A stretch of DNA of 64,000 nt from Cyathus striatus. Taxonomy: Eukaryota > Basidiomycota > Agaricomycetes > Agaricales > Nidulariaceae. The stretch covers positions 1,488,001 through 1,552,000 of the forward strand of contig JAOVFP010000007.1 of NCBI GenBank assembly GCA_025738555.1. Reading direction: 5' to 3'. Shown piece by piece: positions 12,353-22,864 of the stretch (positions are counted from its first letter, which is position 1; every line of letters begins with the position of its first letter). The position numbers and the translations under genes are program-made. The notes under the pieces are model-generated. The model did not search any database and was not told the origin of the DNA. It was given only the letters and a program-made list of their open reading frames with translations.

Positions 12353-13542
12353 TGGTGCTCTTCACTTAGTCACCACATGTTTTGTACAAGAGAAATATCT
12401 TATGCTAAAGACTTCTATTTTCTTATTCCTCTTGTAAAAATGCTTGTTTCAATGAGTTGAGTAAATCCTCTAGAGCATTTGTCAAAATTCTCAAAACTGA
12501 GCAAGTTATATTTTTCAGATTATAGCAATATTTGCCAACTACCATAAATGGAAGGAATTACTAAATATGGTATGCTTAGTCATCCTATCAAGTGTCCATT
12601 TGTTGCAGTTTAAGAGTATCTTGCACTGGGCCAATACGGATGGTAGTGTTGTGGCTTTCAGGCTGTGAAATGCCTTCACTTCACAAGTGTCTGGCACTTG
12701 ATGGAATCTCAATTGTGAGTTGGCTTGTCATGATTGAGGCCTTGATGCTCACAACATCTATTCTGTCTCCTTTCCAATTCATTCACAGTAATTAGCTTTC
12801 ATTATGTAGTGGAGCAGGTCATGTAGATGGTACAAAGGGCTCAGAGGAGTTGATTAGCAGCATTCTTCCTCCTTGCTCCTGCACCAGGTAACTTTCTCAA
12901 GTACTCTATTGAACCCTGCAACGAGATGTGTGCTTCCAAGAACTGAAGTTACAAACTTCCTCTTGTGCATTGTGTGCATTAAGTCCCTTCTCATAAGCAG
13001 CTGTACAACAGTAAACACAATGCTCCTAATTTTAAATTGTTTCAACAGACACTGATACAAGAACTTTTGGCATAATTTTCTGTAAAGTGGTGAAGGTATA
13101 ATCACAGTTCTCTCAGCTATATTTTTTTACTCCCCCCAGAAGAACTTGATAAAATTGAGCTCACAGTGAAACTTTGGAAGGACAATGCAAAGATGTCCAG
13201 CTGCTTCAATAACTTCCACAACAAGTGACTTTAGTTCCTGAAAGCCCAGCTGTAACTTAAGTATCCTTTTTGCACAGCAATTTGTTGCATGTTGGTATGG
13301 TCTCCCTTGTCATGCTTGAGCAGTGGCTTTTTGTTTTTGTTTTTGAGACTTGCTTGGTTGACTCATGATGGTGTACAGAAGAGTTTGTATTGGTCAGTAC
13401 TCATCTGTTACTCTCTTTGACTGTTGCATTGTCAATGGCAGTGAAATAATGAAAAATAAATAAGCAAAAATAAACATTAAAATTGTTGTGGGGGAGATTT
13501 TGCCACTGTACAAAACATGTGGTGACTAAGTAAAGAGCACCA
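12353..13542. mobile_element. Decayed Tc1/mariner-family element, TA-flanked
   Basis: Inverted repeats of about 36 bp begin TGGTGCTCTTCACTTAGTCA on the left and match the right end (to 13542) with one difference. TA dinucleotides flank both ends (12351-12352, 13543-13544). The layout TGG-GC-TTCAC-TA-CACC-TTTTGTA is shared with the intact element at 16.3-19.5 kb. The 1.19-kb interior holds a fragment of that family's transposase gene, so this is an internally deleted, mutated relative. It is inserted in the CTGGCA element. Confidence 0.85.
13125..13290 (-). pseudogene. Fragment of the mariner-family transposase
   Basis: Minus-strand sequence aligns with 16805-16965 of the intact transposase gene. 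It encodes LPKFHCELNFIKFFWG where the intact protein has LPKFHCELNFIEYFWG. The catalytic glutamate is replaced by lysine, a single G-to-A change (GAG/GAA to AAG). No long open frame surrounds it. It is the only recognisable coding remnant in the 12353-13542 element. Confidence 0.8.
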
Positions 13543-14589
13543 TAGAATTAAAATTTAATGCGGGTTCATGGCATTGTGTCACTTCCATTGCACGCTCAGG
13601 TAAGCAGTAGCAGAACAATACTACCAGTACTCATTCAGTAATCTGAATCAATATTGCACACTCATCTCATCTCAAACCCTAAGCGCACAACTCCAGCATG
13701 TACTATTAAACCTGCCGAGTGCTGTAGCGCTGACTCGGAGCATGAATATTAATAAAGTTTGAGCATGAAAATAATAGTCTTCGAAATCTCAACATATAAA
13801 CCAATATTTCAATCAAAAATAACTTTATTGTCTACGCAACAACGACGCTGACAGTTGTTCATTAATATAATGAACCTTCATGCTTATTGTGAGTCATGAC
13901 AAAGTCATGACAAAAAATACGTACCATACTAGTACCATAATCATGTAAAAGCTGGCGCTGAATTGCTGACAATGACACTTGACATAAGTAAGTAGATTGT
14001 TGTCCACTGTACTGATCCAAGACGCAACAATGAAATAGAGGACGACGTCTGTACATATATCACGTACCACTCTTTATTCCAAGGTCACCAGAATGAAACA
14101 GTTTCTTCACAACACATTTAAGCTGTATTCTTGAACCATTTCCCGTGACTATAGAATGTATATCAAATTTGACACCCACGTAACACGCTGAACCAACACT
14201 GAGCCCCTTATCAGCGGACACCCCAGCGTGCGCTGAATATTTACAGTGAGAAAATGTGATTTTTTCCTAAGATTTTCGATGTTTCAAGATTTAATACCAA
14301 AAATTTATATTTACATGGCGACAACTTGTTGTGTTTAAATCGAATTTTGATGCCCGGCTAAACAATAAGAGTACCTTATTGTTTGACTTAGATTTTGGCA
14401 GGCTAAAAATCTAAACAAAAGGCTAAGTTTTCAATTCTGGTACATATTCACACAATGATACATATGTAGTCTATTTGATGATTAGCTATACACATCATTT
14501 TGCTGACAGTGAAACTTTCTAGCAAAATGCAAACATGTTGCAACCGATTTTGCAATTATTTTGCGGACTGCAGAAAAGTTGTATGCCAG

Positions 14590-15560
14590 GAGTGCAAGAA
14601 CCTCTATACAGTGGGACTACGATCTAGTAATAGAAATCTGGAAGTCCTAAAATTAAACGAACAGCGTACGTTAAGATAGCCCTGGTTGTCCAGCACTATT
14701 TTAGATGCAGAGCAAATGCGTCATTCTAAGAAAGCCGATGAAGGCTTCAATTTTCAACAAACTGAAGGTGATGGTAAGTGCCGACTGGACATGGAGTGCC
14801 GTTGAAAGATGTCTTTCTAACGTAGATAAGTACCCTCAATTGGGTCTTTTTTGTATACTAATTAGATGTATACCACAATGGGTAGGGATCTCAACAACGA
14901 AGAATACATGGACTGCCATTTGACGATCAACAAGCTCACCGTCAGGAATAGACCCCAGCCATGGGGCACGGAGCGAACAAATCAATTTTAAAAATGTAAA
15001 ATTAACCCTCCCAACGATCTATCCAGGTCACAGCCGCCGTGATACCGAAATACATAAATATTCCGGGGGTCTAGCAGATCAATAGAAGGCGTATGAGGGA
15101 GTGGACAGGTGGTGACGAGGGATGATATCTATGGAAAGAAGTGTTAGTTGTAGCTATCGCAAGTCTTGGATGGTAGTAGTATGAAGGGGGAAAATGCGAG
15201 AAATGGGGAAAAAGGGAAAGAATGACACAGAGTGCGAAGAAAGTCGTTCTAGAGGAAAGAAAAGAATCAACGACGGGGGAAGAAATGATAAGGGGGAAGG
15301 AACACGGAATAGTAAAGGAAAGAAACCGTTAAGAGGGAGGAATGACAGGGGAAGGAAAGCTGAGCAGGGTAGCACGCAGCACAAATGAGAAAGACAATGT
15401 AAAGATGGCTGAAAACATAAACGAAAGTCATAACCCAAAAGAGACCAAAAGGTGCATAAACAGGAGGAAGGAAAACGCGAAGAAAACTCAAATGACAAAA
15501 CAATCACTAACCTGTCATACGTAACACTCCTCCACCCCTCCCGGGCCCTGAGCTTCAACC
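14590..15560. repeat. Flank of the CTGGCA insertion; diverged duplicate of 21.4-21.8 kb
   Basis: The stretch 14860-14950 resembles 21405-21460 (TAGATG, GG-ATCTCAACAAC) and also 5395-5425 (GATCAACAAGCTCACC versus TATCAACCAGCTCACC). The stretch 15130-15370 matches 21540-21815 at CTTGGATGGTAGTAGTATGA, the purine-rich tract that follows, and GAGCAGGGTAGC. This suggests the segment left of 5428 and the segment right of 14589 were once contiguous. The purine-rich strand gives long reverse-strand open frames with low-complexity protein, which I do not regard as genes. Confidence 0.5.
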
Positions 15561-15568
15561 CGTCACGC

Positions 15569-16062
15569 TCAACTTGCCCCTACGAGATCAAACAACGCGG
15601 GCTTCATCATGCTGCTTTGATAGAAGACGCTTCTAATCGGTAGGGCGAGTAATGGGCTTGGTATTAGGCAGTAGTTTCTGTGGGAATCTTTAGTTGCACG
15701 TTGGATGAGGACTTGAATCGTATGGTGCAAGGATGGAAATATTGAAGAGAAAAAGACTAAACACGAAAGAAATGGAAGGAGGGAAGGGGGGAGCGTGGGC
15801 AATGAGGCGACGAAAAAGATAGAGAGAGAATGAAAAGCAAAGATACCACAGAGAGAGACTTACTATAACTTGCCAGCAAGAACACAAACCAAGGTTGTAT
15901 GTCCACATGGCTGTCGAACGCGCGACGGACTAGCGCCCTTGTATCCTTCTCCACATCATCATCCCTCCCGCTCGTAGTCTTCGTTCGAAGTGGTATATGG
16001 GCAGGATTGGGATCATGAATGTCGCCGATCTCTCCAAGAGTCAAGGGGATCGGGGCAGATTG
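15569..16062 (-). CDS. Possible small two-exon gene or gene remnant, unknown
   Basis: Two minus-strand segments look like real protein and are separated by a plausible intron. The upstream one (about 16062-15864) includes GEIGDIHDPNPAHIPLRTKT and ends at a strong donor GTAAGT at 15863. The downstream one (about 15745-15569) includes QVLIQRATKDSHRNYCLIPS and ends with LFDLVGAS and a stop. Base composition is GC-richer than the nearby transposons. A start codon and the exact acceptor could not be fixed. Upstream sequence to 16280 may hold an out-of-frame N-terminal part. I do not recognise the family. Confidence 0.28.
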
Positions 16063-16317
16063 AATGCCGCCGACTTAACTCAGCGGCCAGCCAAACGTCT
16101 CTGCCATCGCCAAGTTGGGACTCCGCGTCCGGGAGGCATATCAATGCCAAGAGCCAAGACTTCTGAACGAGATCAAAACAAAACAAGGATGCTGGGCTTT
16201 GGCCTCGAGTGGGCTTGATAAGCTGGAGTTCTACGGTACGAAAACCAAACGGAAATCCAGGTCGCTGAGATTCAAGGTTTGACACGACGGTTGTCCCACG
16301 TGGTATTTGTTTGGCTA

Positions 16318-19300
16318 GACGGTTTTCACCTAAACACCGCTACTTTTGTACAAGATAAATTGCTCACTGGAATTTCATCCTATCCCTTATTCGTCTTACA
16401 GAATTGTTTGTTTGGGGTATATGAATAAAACTGTAAGACAGATTTTTCTGAAAGTCAAAACTGCGGGAGAAATTATTTTTTGGTTCAACGATTTTGGCCA
16501 TCTTACATAATGTATACCTAATTAGGAAATTATATTATGTAATACAGGGCTATGCATCAAATGCACGGGCCACCCCTTCTGGAATCCTACGGTGTGATGA
16601 GTACCTCTTCGAGCTGAATTGTTTTACCTGCAACTGAGCATCTTTTGCACCGAGACCTGAGCGGTAAGCTTCCATCCACCTTATCGTTCTGTGCTCCCAT
16701 TTACGTATGGTTTCCAATTTCACAGATTCAAGGGCCTTTGGAAGGTTTTCTTTCAGTGTTTGGAAAGTGTAATCACAGTTATCTCTAAGATATTTCTTAA
16801 CCGCTCCCCAGAAGTATTCAATGAAGTTTAGTTCACAGTGGAACTTTGGAAGGAATATGCAAAGGTGGCCAGCTTCTTCAATCACCTCTTGTATGAGTGA
16901 CTTTTGTTCCTGGAAGTCTGGCTGGAGATTGAGGATTCGTTTTGCACAACAAGATGTTGCATCAAATTTACATTTCTCGTTACATTCCATGCGCAATTTT
17001 TCGGTCCATAGTCCACGTTCTTCAAGAATTTGACGCATTCCCTTTTGAAGACCAGGAAACTCGGGGTGGTTAGTGGGAAATACCATTTGTTGAGTAACTT
17101 TCTCTCCATTCTTGATATACCAACCATCACGCATATATGCTTGCTTTCCCCCAGGCCGCATATTCATTCTCGATGTTAATAGTGCATCTTTGGCATATGC
17201 AGAATGACCTTGGGAGTTGTCTATCAAGAAAAGTGCCTGAAAGTTTGGACCATGGGCCTTTTCAAATGCAGGAATAATGTGTTCATGCATCTGGAGAAAT
17301 TTGTATGTGAGTAATTGCAACAATACCGTATTTAACTTTAACATTCACCTGTTTCACGAACAATTCCCCATTCCAGTACCCATCATAGTTCTTTCCGTAC
17401 TCCATACTCTGACTCCCTTCCTTCAACCACCCGACTGTTGAACAAATGACTTCACTGTGATGTATTCCACGGCCAACACCTTTTTTTCTTATTGGAAATT
17501 CCCCATCGAGAACCCAGCTGCTCTTCTTACCATCATTTGCCTGTATGGTCATTTCATCATGTGCACAAACCACAAGATGCCGTTCGCCTTCTTTCAGTTG
17601 CTTAATAATCTCCTTTGTTATATCTTCAATGGAGTACTCTGCAGTTCGAGAACGGTGATGAGCCATTTCAGGTAAGTATCTCTCTTGACGATCACCAATT
17701 ATATCTGGCCGCTCATGTCCATCATAATAGATGGCCTTCTTGTGCTCTGTATATCGGAATCCTTCTCTATGAAGCATGCGAGTGGCTGTTGAAATGCTAA
17801 TACCCTTTTTTCCAGGCTTTAAACGATATCGAGGCAGAAGTTCTTCATCCATGTAACACTTTAAACCCTGTGGCATTTCATTGTTGACAATTTTTTCAAG
17901 GTATTTCCTTGCTACCTCTGGTACCATGCGCTGTTTACTAAACTCAACAAGTTTTTCTGGGTTCATTGCCCACTTGTTAGAGCGCACATATGAGCAAACC
18001 TCTGCACGAACATTGGGATCATCAAGAAGAGAGAATGTTTTGGCGTGGCATCCCCGTTGTGATGCTGGTAACTCTCGATGTTCAATCCATTTTGCTGCCC
18101 ATTTCCTGATAAGTCTTCCCCCCCAGTGTGGCGAAAATCCCTCGCACTCCGCTGCTCTTTCCGATGCATCAATCTTCTTCCGCCCATTGTGTAATATCAT
18201 ATGTAAATACTCTTTTATTGTTTTTGCACGATACGCTTGGAGGCTATGAGAACCACGATCAAATTGGGCCTTTTTGGATCGAATTAATTTGTCAATGGCG
18301 ACATAGGCGGCCTGAAGTTCATCCATCTTTCTTCTTTTTGAGGATGCGTGCTGCTCCTTTATTGATACTTCAAGTTTTCGTCGCTTGAAAGGTGGAGGAG
18401 GTTGTATATTATGTTGGTGATCTTGGTTGACAGCTGGCTCGTGCTCATCATCTGATGAACTGCTATCCACAGCTGACATATCAGATGTGTAACCGGTAAA
18501 TATCTCGGTGAAATCAGGTAAGGCACCTGCACCTATACTGACAGGGGGCTCGGATAGCAACTCTATATCAGAATCTCCATCGCTTGTCTGTGGGACAGAA
18601 GCCTCATTTTGTTTTGGAGAAAAATATGACCGCATTAGAGTTGCACTTTGACTTTAAAAGTGGTTAGTGACTTTATAGCAATTTAAAGCTTATGAACATA
18701 CCTCTTATGAAGCACAGAATCAGTTACCTCTTTATCTCGAACCTTTTTGTTATGACGCCTCTTGGTGCGATCTGATTTTCCTGTGTACACCCCCCGTGCA
18801 TGTGTTCTTTCAGCTTTATTCCGCTCTTTTTTGCTTATTTTTCGTTGTATAGCTTCATATCCTGTTATATGGCATCGCTCAAGCTCTTCAACCTCATGCT
18901 GAACCTGCTTCTCCAAGTTTTTCACCAATTCCTCCCCCTCAAGCTCATTGAACTCGTCATCAGAATCAGTTTCAGAGCTTGATAGTCCTGTGGTATCCTC
19001 TGACTCCGAGTAATCTGAATCATCCAAGTCATTCACTAGTGTCCAGTGATTAACAGATCCATCCCAAGTGCATTCATCAGTCTCTGCTGGTGCATCGTCA
19101 TTGGGTTCTTGGATAGTCATGATGTGGGTTCTGCTGGTTGCCGTTGGACTTGATTCCAGGGTAGTAGATGCTCTATGTCGTTTTGCGGCAGCTTTATCAG
19201 CCTTCACTGACCGTGCATGTGATAGTTTTTCAAGTTGTTTCTTCTTGGGTCGACCCATGGTGTGCACACAGATGAGTAGTAACAGAAAAAAAACTTAAAA

Positions 19301-19475
19301 CGCTTGGTAAATTTGTAATTTAGTAGGAAACACGTTCTACTATACTATGTAGTAATATCCACCCCACGTTGCAGGCGCAGCGCGCAGGCGCGCCCTGCGG
19401 GCGCCTAACTCAAAATTTTTCAAACAGGAAATTGGCCGCTATACAAAATTAGCGGTGTTTAGGTGAACCGCTCCA
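16318..19475. mobile_element. Intact Tc1/mariner-superfamily transposon
   Basis: The ends are inverted repeats with the shared core CACCTAAACACCGCTA followed by TTTTGTA: left 16318-16350, right 19442-19475. They differ by a 2-nt indel before CACC. A TA flanks each side (16316-16317 and 19476-19477), the classic target duplication. The only gene is a three-exon transposase on the minus strand without lesions. Two shortened relatives with similar ends are present at 12.4-13.5 and 55.5-56.1 kb. Confidence 0.88.
16550..19258 (-). CDS. Tc1/mariner-like transposase with an unusually long D-E spacing
   Basis: Exons on the minus strand are 19258-18702, 18651-17349 and 17290-16550, with introns of 50 and 58 nt, giving 866 aa. 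The start was taken at the ATG of MGRPKKK, an AT-hook-like motif, rather than the GTG three codons upstream. The joins restore VLHKSQSATLMRSYFSPKQN and LFVKQMHEHIIPAFE. The N-terminal 190 residues are acidic and charged; a helical DNA-binding region follows (about 310-490). Catalytic residues appear as D551 (CAHDEMT), D644 (LIDNSQGH) and E778 (CELNFIEYFW). D to E is 134 positions, against about 34 in typical members; the extra stretch carries a cysteine cluster (CNEKC, SCC). The nuclear enzyme would excise and insert the element at TA. It appears intact. Confidence 0.9.
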
Positions 19476-19877
19476 TAGATCAATCCTGGTTCGGCTTTGC
19501 AGCTTGTTTGCGGTACCCCACTCTAATGGTACTTACAGGCTATATAACACAGCATCCAAGTCATGAAAGCTCCTGTGTCAGGTACTAAGTCATGCGTATC
19601 ATGAAATATTTATGCTGACATTAATAAAATATAGTAGTGTGGTATTTCTCGTAGTAGAAGGCTCACATGAAGTATCAGGCACATAAGTACATAAGCAGCA
19701 AATTTAAACATTGTATCCATTACTGGTCATCTTTCATGTCTGTAAGTGTTGCCGGAAACTGCACTTAAGCTGCAGAATTAGGCCCTGGTCCGTCGTCATT
19801 ATTGAATCTGAGTTGTGTGATTTGTGCTATCGTCTGGGGATTGCACATCTTTCCTTGCATAACTCGATAAATTAATA

Positions 19878-20974
19878 TCATTGGAGACAGAACCTAATTG
19901 TTGAGGATGAGAAAATTGATATGGACTTGAAAGTTTCACTCGCCTGGATTTGTCCGGTAATTTGATAAAATGTTGTTGCATACATGGAAATACCAGCATT
20001 TCTCGCAATTAATGACGTGAGCATTATGACTTGAGCAATGCCGAGAAGCGATTGGGACTCCACCACCATCGAAGCTATACCAGTATATTCATTACCATAA
20101 CACTTTCCTAAAACCCTTCTAATCCGACGGCGACACAATAGTAGTCTTGCCACAATTAAAGTGGTAAGCATTATGTTCTGGAACAGGGTGACTACTTCGA
20201 AAAGTAGCAAATAAAAATAACCAGACTAAATAGGTAGGTGTCAGTGGGATATTCGAGGTATGCAGAATTTCGTTTAAGATAACCACATAAGCATATAAAA
20301 AATCCAAGCTTGTTGAATGGGACATAACGATAGCAGTGTAAATACCCGTTCCTAATTTATAGATCATAAGTCTGTCACTTGAGATACAGATACTGGGCAC
20401 CGTGTGCCGATAACGTACCTATGGATGCTGTTTGAACTAGCGAAGAGAATACAAATATGCTCCATTTCGTACGCCTCAAATTGTGATAAATGATAAAAAA
20501 GCGCCACATCTAATTAATGCAGTAAGTGTAATATAAGTAATATAGTGACGATTCCATTAAAAAAAGATTTAGTACCATAATCATATCAACAGTCCAAGCT
20601 GTTAACATAAAGCAAACATTCTCCAACCAGGTTCTTTCGGAAAATAAAGTGAACTCTGTACTGATGCATCCAAACTTGTGAAGAATTTTAGTTGTATTCT
20701 GCAAAGCTCCACCAATTTGAAGGGTGCTTAAAACAAAGGCCACCACGACGTATATCGATAAGATCAATTGTTGTGCACATAGCGATTTTTTCCCTTTGGC
20801 GTGTATAACAAGGATGCGCAAATAGGCAATCACAATTACTACTATTGCGCCATATAACATTCCGGCGAATATGTTTCCATATATCCAAGGCTTCACATAT
20901 GTGTCCATAAGAGATGTTGTATAATCTGTACAATCTTGAGCGCCTTTATTGTAGCCATCATCCTGAGTGGACAT
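19878..20974 (-). CDS. Multi-pass membrane protein (7TM-like fungal family), C-terminus altered
   Basis: Exons 20974-20576, 20509-20419, 20351-20287 and 20225-19878 join with GT-AG introns of 61-67 nt to about 300 aa. The start ATG gives MSTQDDG; an in-frame ATG at 21019 is the alternative. Hydrophobic segments are clear: YGNIFAGMLYGAIVVIVIAY, LSIYVVVAFVLSTLQ, CFMLTAWTVDMIM-MWRFF, a short one after LRRTKW, LLLFEVVTLFQNIMLTTLIV, and the stretch around IASMVVESQSLLGIAQVIML. A basic CRRRIRRVLG loop precedes the last. The layout matches a large Agaricomycete family of uncharacterised receptor-like membrane proteins. The usual seventh segment after QIQ is missing, and the frame ends soon after; an alternative splice leads to a polar tail ending at 19799. 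It may be a decaying paralogue. Confidence 0.7.
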
Positions 20975-21044
20975 TATGTATGAAGAGGAAAGTGACAAAG
21001 AAAACAAATGTTCGATCATACGCAGGCCATAATATATATAAGTC

Positions 21045-21840
21045 TACTAAAGCAATGATCTATCTGTTCATGGCAGGTCATTGGAAGCTACAGCCGTCTC
21101 TGACACCTATTTCATATCACAGCCCTTCCGCTACAAACAATATCTATCAGTAGCTGGTCCTTTCAGTCCTTTGATAACCATCTATAATCACATCTCTGAT
21201 AAATCGTCGAAATGACTACACAATTTCGGAGTGCACAAGGAATAGCTCATAATATTAAATTATATAATGATGCAGTGCATTTTGGAGCCCTGTATTGCCT
21301 TTGCATTGCCTTGAAGCGCTCGTAGGTAGAGGGGTGATATTCGAAGCTTAATTTCCGAGTTTTGGTTAAATGGCACTCTTATTTGGGCTCCTTGCATACA
21401 TAGATGCCTACTACAAGTATTGGAAATCTCAACAACCACATATAATCAGCTGCCATCTCTGTCTTGATACTGGGCGTACATGAAAATGCCGAGAGTCCAG
21501 TTGATTGTTAGGAAGTGCATGAGCGGTGGAGTGGTGGATATACGGGATATCAATTAAATGTAGGGGTTAGTGGTAGTTACTGTAACTGTTGGATGGTAGT
21601 AGTATGAGGAGGGAGAATGCAAGATATATGCCAAAAGCGAAAGAATAATGGAGTGTGTGAAATGAGATTGGAAGGGAAACAGGAAGTTAATGTAGAGTAA
21701 TGATGATGAACAATGACAGGGGATGAATGGATAAGAAGGGGGAACAAAGGCTAAATAAAGGAAAGAAAGGGTTAAGAGGGAGTAATGCCAATTGAAAGGA
21801 TGAAAAGTCGAACAGGGTAGCAAGTACTCCATTCCTCCTC
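21045..21840. repeat. Upstream region of the membrane-protein gene, duplicated at 4.7 and 15.1 kb
   Basis: No gene is evident. The first half corresponds to 4735-5110, the second half (21540-21815) to 15130-15370, in the same order and orientation. The second half is purine-rich. The region ends where the C-run terminus at 21842 begins. Confidence 0.55.
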
Positions 21841-21841
21841 C

Positions 21842-22760
21842 CTCATAATCAGTAATTTACGCTCCCCCAAGGGGTCTGTATGGATCTGTATGGAATCTGT
21901 GCAGACCTGGAAATTCTGTGCAGATTCCATATGGATTCCACATGGATTCGCACAGATTCTGCACAGATTTGTACAGAATTCAATTAGTTTTAAAATTAGT
22001 AACAATATCTGCCCATACTTGTTCTGTGCAGATCAGTATTTATTAGTTTTAAATCTCATATGCACATCCCAACCATATTTTCTGACATGGCAATGCCTCT
22101 TAGGCACTCACAAATCATGTTTATAAGAATAACATTATTATTATACTAATATAATACAAGTATAACTACTAATCTAAATAATAGCCATGGCTCAACAAAA
22201 CAATGAGAGTGGTAGAGGTGGCAGCAATCGCAGCAAGGTGTTGTAGTAGTGGAGGTAGTGGTGGTGGTGGGAGATGGTGGTGTGGTTGGAAACAGCGACA
22301 CCATTGCCACTGCTAGCCATTCTCTACTCTCCTCTCTCCACTCTCCCATCACTCTATTCTCCTCCCTCACTCCCCTTGCTCTCCTCACCTCACTTTGTTG
22401 TTTGTCCCTCCTCACTGTTCTCCCCTCTCGCTGACATGCCCTCTCAAAGCACAGTGGTAGAATGGTGGTGTGGTGGGAGCCGGCACACTGGGGTGATCGT
22501 GGATGTGGACTGGGTGACATGGTAGCAATGGTGGTCACTTGGATGAGAGGGAGAAGGAGGGAGGTGTGGTGGTGGTGGTGGTGGTGTAGGGACTGACACA
22601 GATGGCCCTGAACTGACTATCCACTATTTTTATCCAAAAATAGCAGATGCGGATCAGTTCCAGATGGCAAGCCACAGATGCACCCAGTATTTGGGTGCAT
22701 CCGTCTATTTTTGGTAACATTTCGGACTCCGACTTAATTTCACCCTGGATCCGCTCAATA
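21842..22760. repeat. C-run transposon terminus with TCTGTAYGGA subterminal repeats and low-complexity DNA
   Basis: The end begins CAGTAATTTACGCTCCCCCA and is nearly identical to that at 36643 (CAGTAATTTACACTCCCCCA). It is followed by a dense set of short palindrome-like units (TCTGTATGGATC, TCTGTGCAGA, GATTCCATATGGATTCC) to about 21975. Further in lie GTGG-rich and CTC-rich low-complexity blocks (22200-22580) and a small inverted repeat around 22620-22715 (CTATTTTTATCCAAAAATAG and TGCACCCAGTATTTGGGTGCA). A hAT-type pseudogene starts just downstream. Confidence 0.6.
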
Positions 22761-22864
22761 ACCGCTTCAATTTATTGATTAGAGTGATTCCTGCCCCCCA
22801 GTTGTTGATCTGTACCATTAACTGTCATAATAAAATCATTAAACTTCGCTTTTATTCATTTTAA

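Larger units (their letters stand above)
5429..14589. mobile_element. Large DNA transposon with ~400-bp inverted repeats, hosting nested insertions
   Basis: The two ends are inverted copies over roughly 400 bp. The left begins CTGGCA and continues TTTTTTGCGGTCCGCAAAAT at 5441-5460; the right mirrors it, ending ...TATGCCAG at 14589. Inner blocks such as CAACATGTTTGCATTTTGC, CTCTTATTGTTTAG and TCCGCTGA also pair. The internal flanks (5.8-7.4 and 13.6-14.2 kb) are peppered with CGCTGAC motifs on one strand or the other, acting as subterminal repeats. No transposase of its own is visible; after removing the Harbinger and mariner-derived insertions about 3.5 kb remain. Superfamily and target duplication are unresolved. 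Confidence 0.6.

Noticed and set aside
15154..15558. 134-residue hydrophobic reverse-strand frame
   Set aside because: It is the complement of a purine-rich tract, giving Phe/Leu/Ser/Pro runs; the matching stretch at 21.55-21.83 kb does the same. No start context or splice sites.
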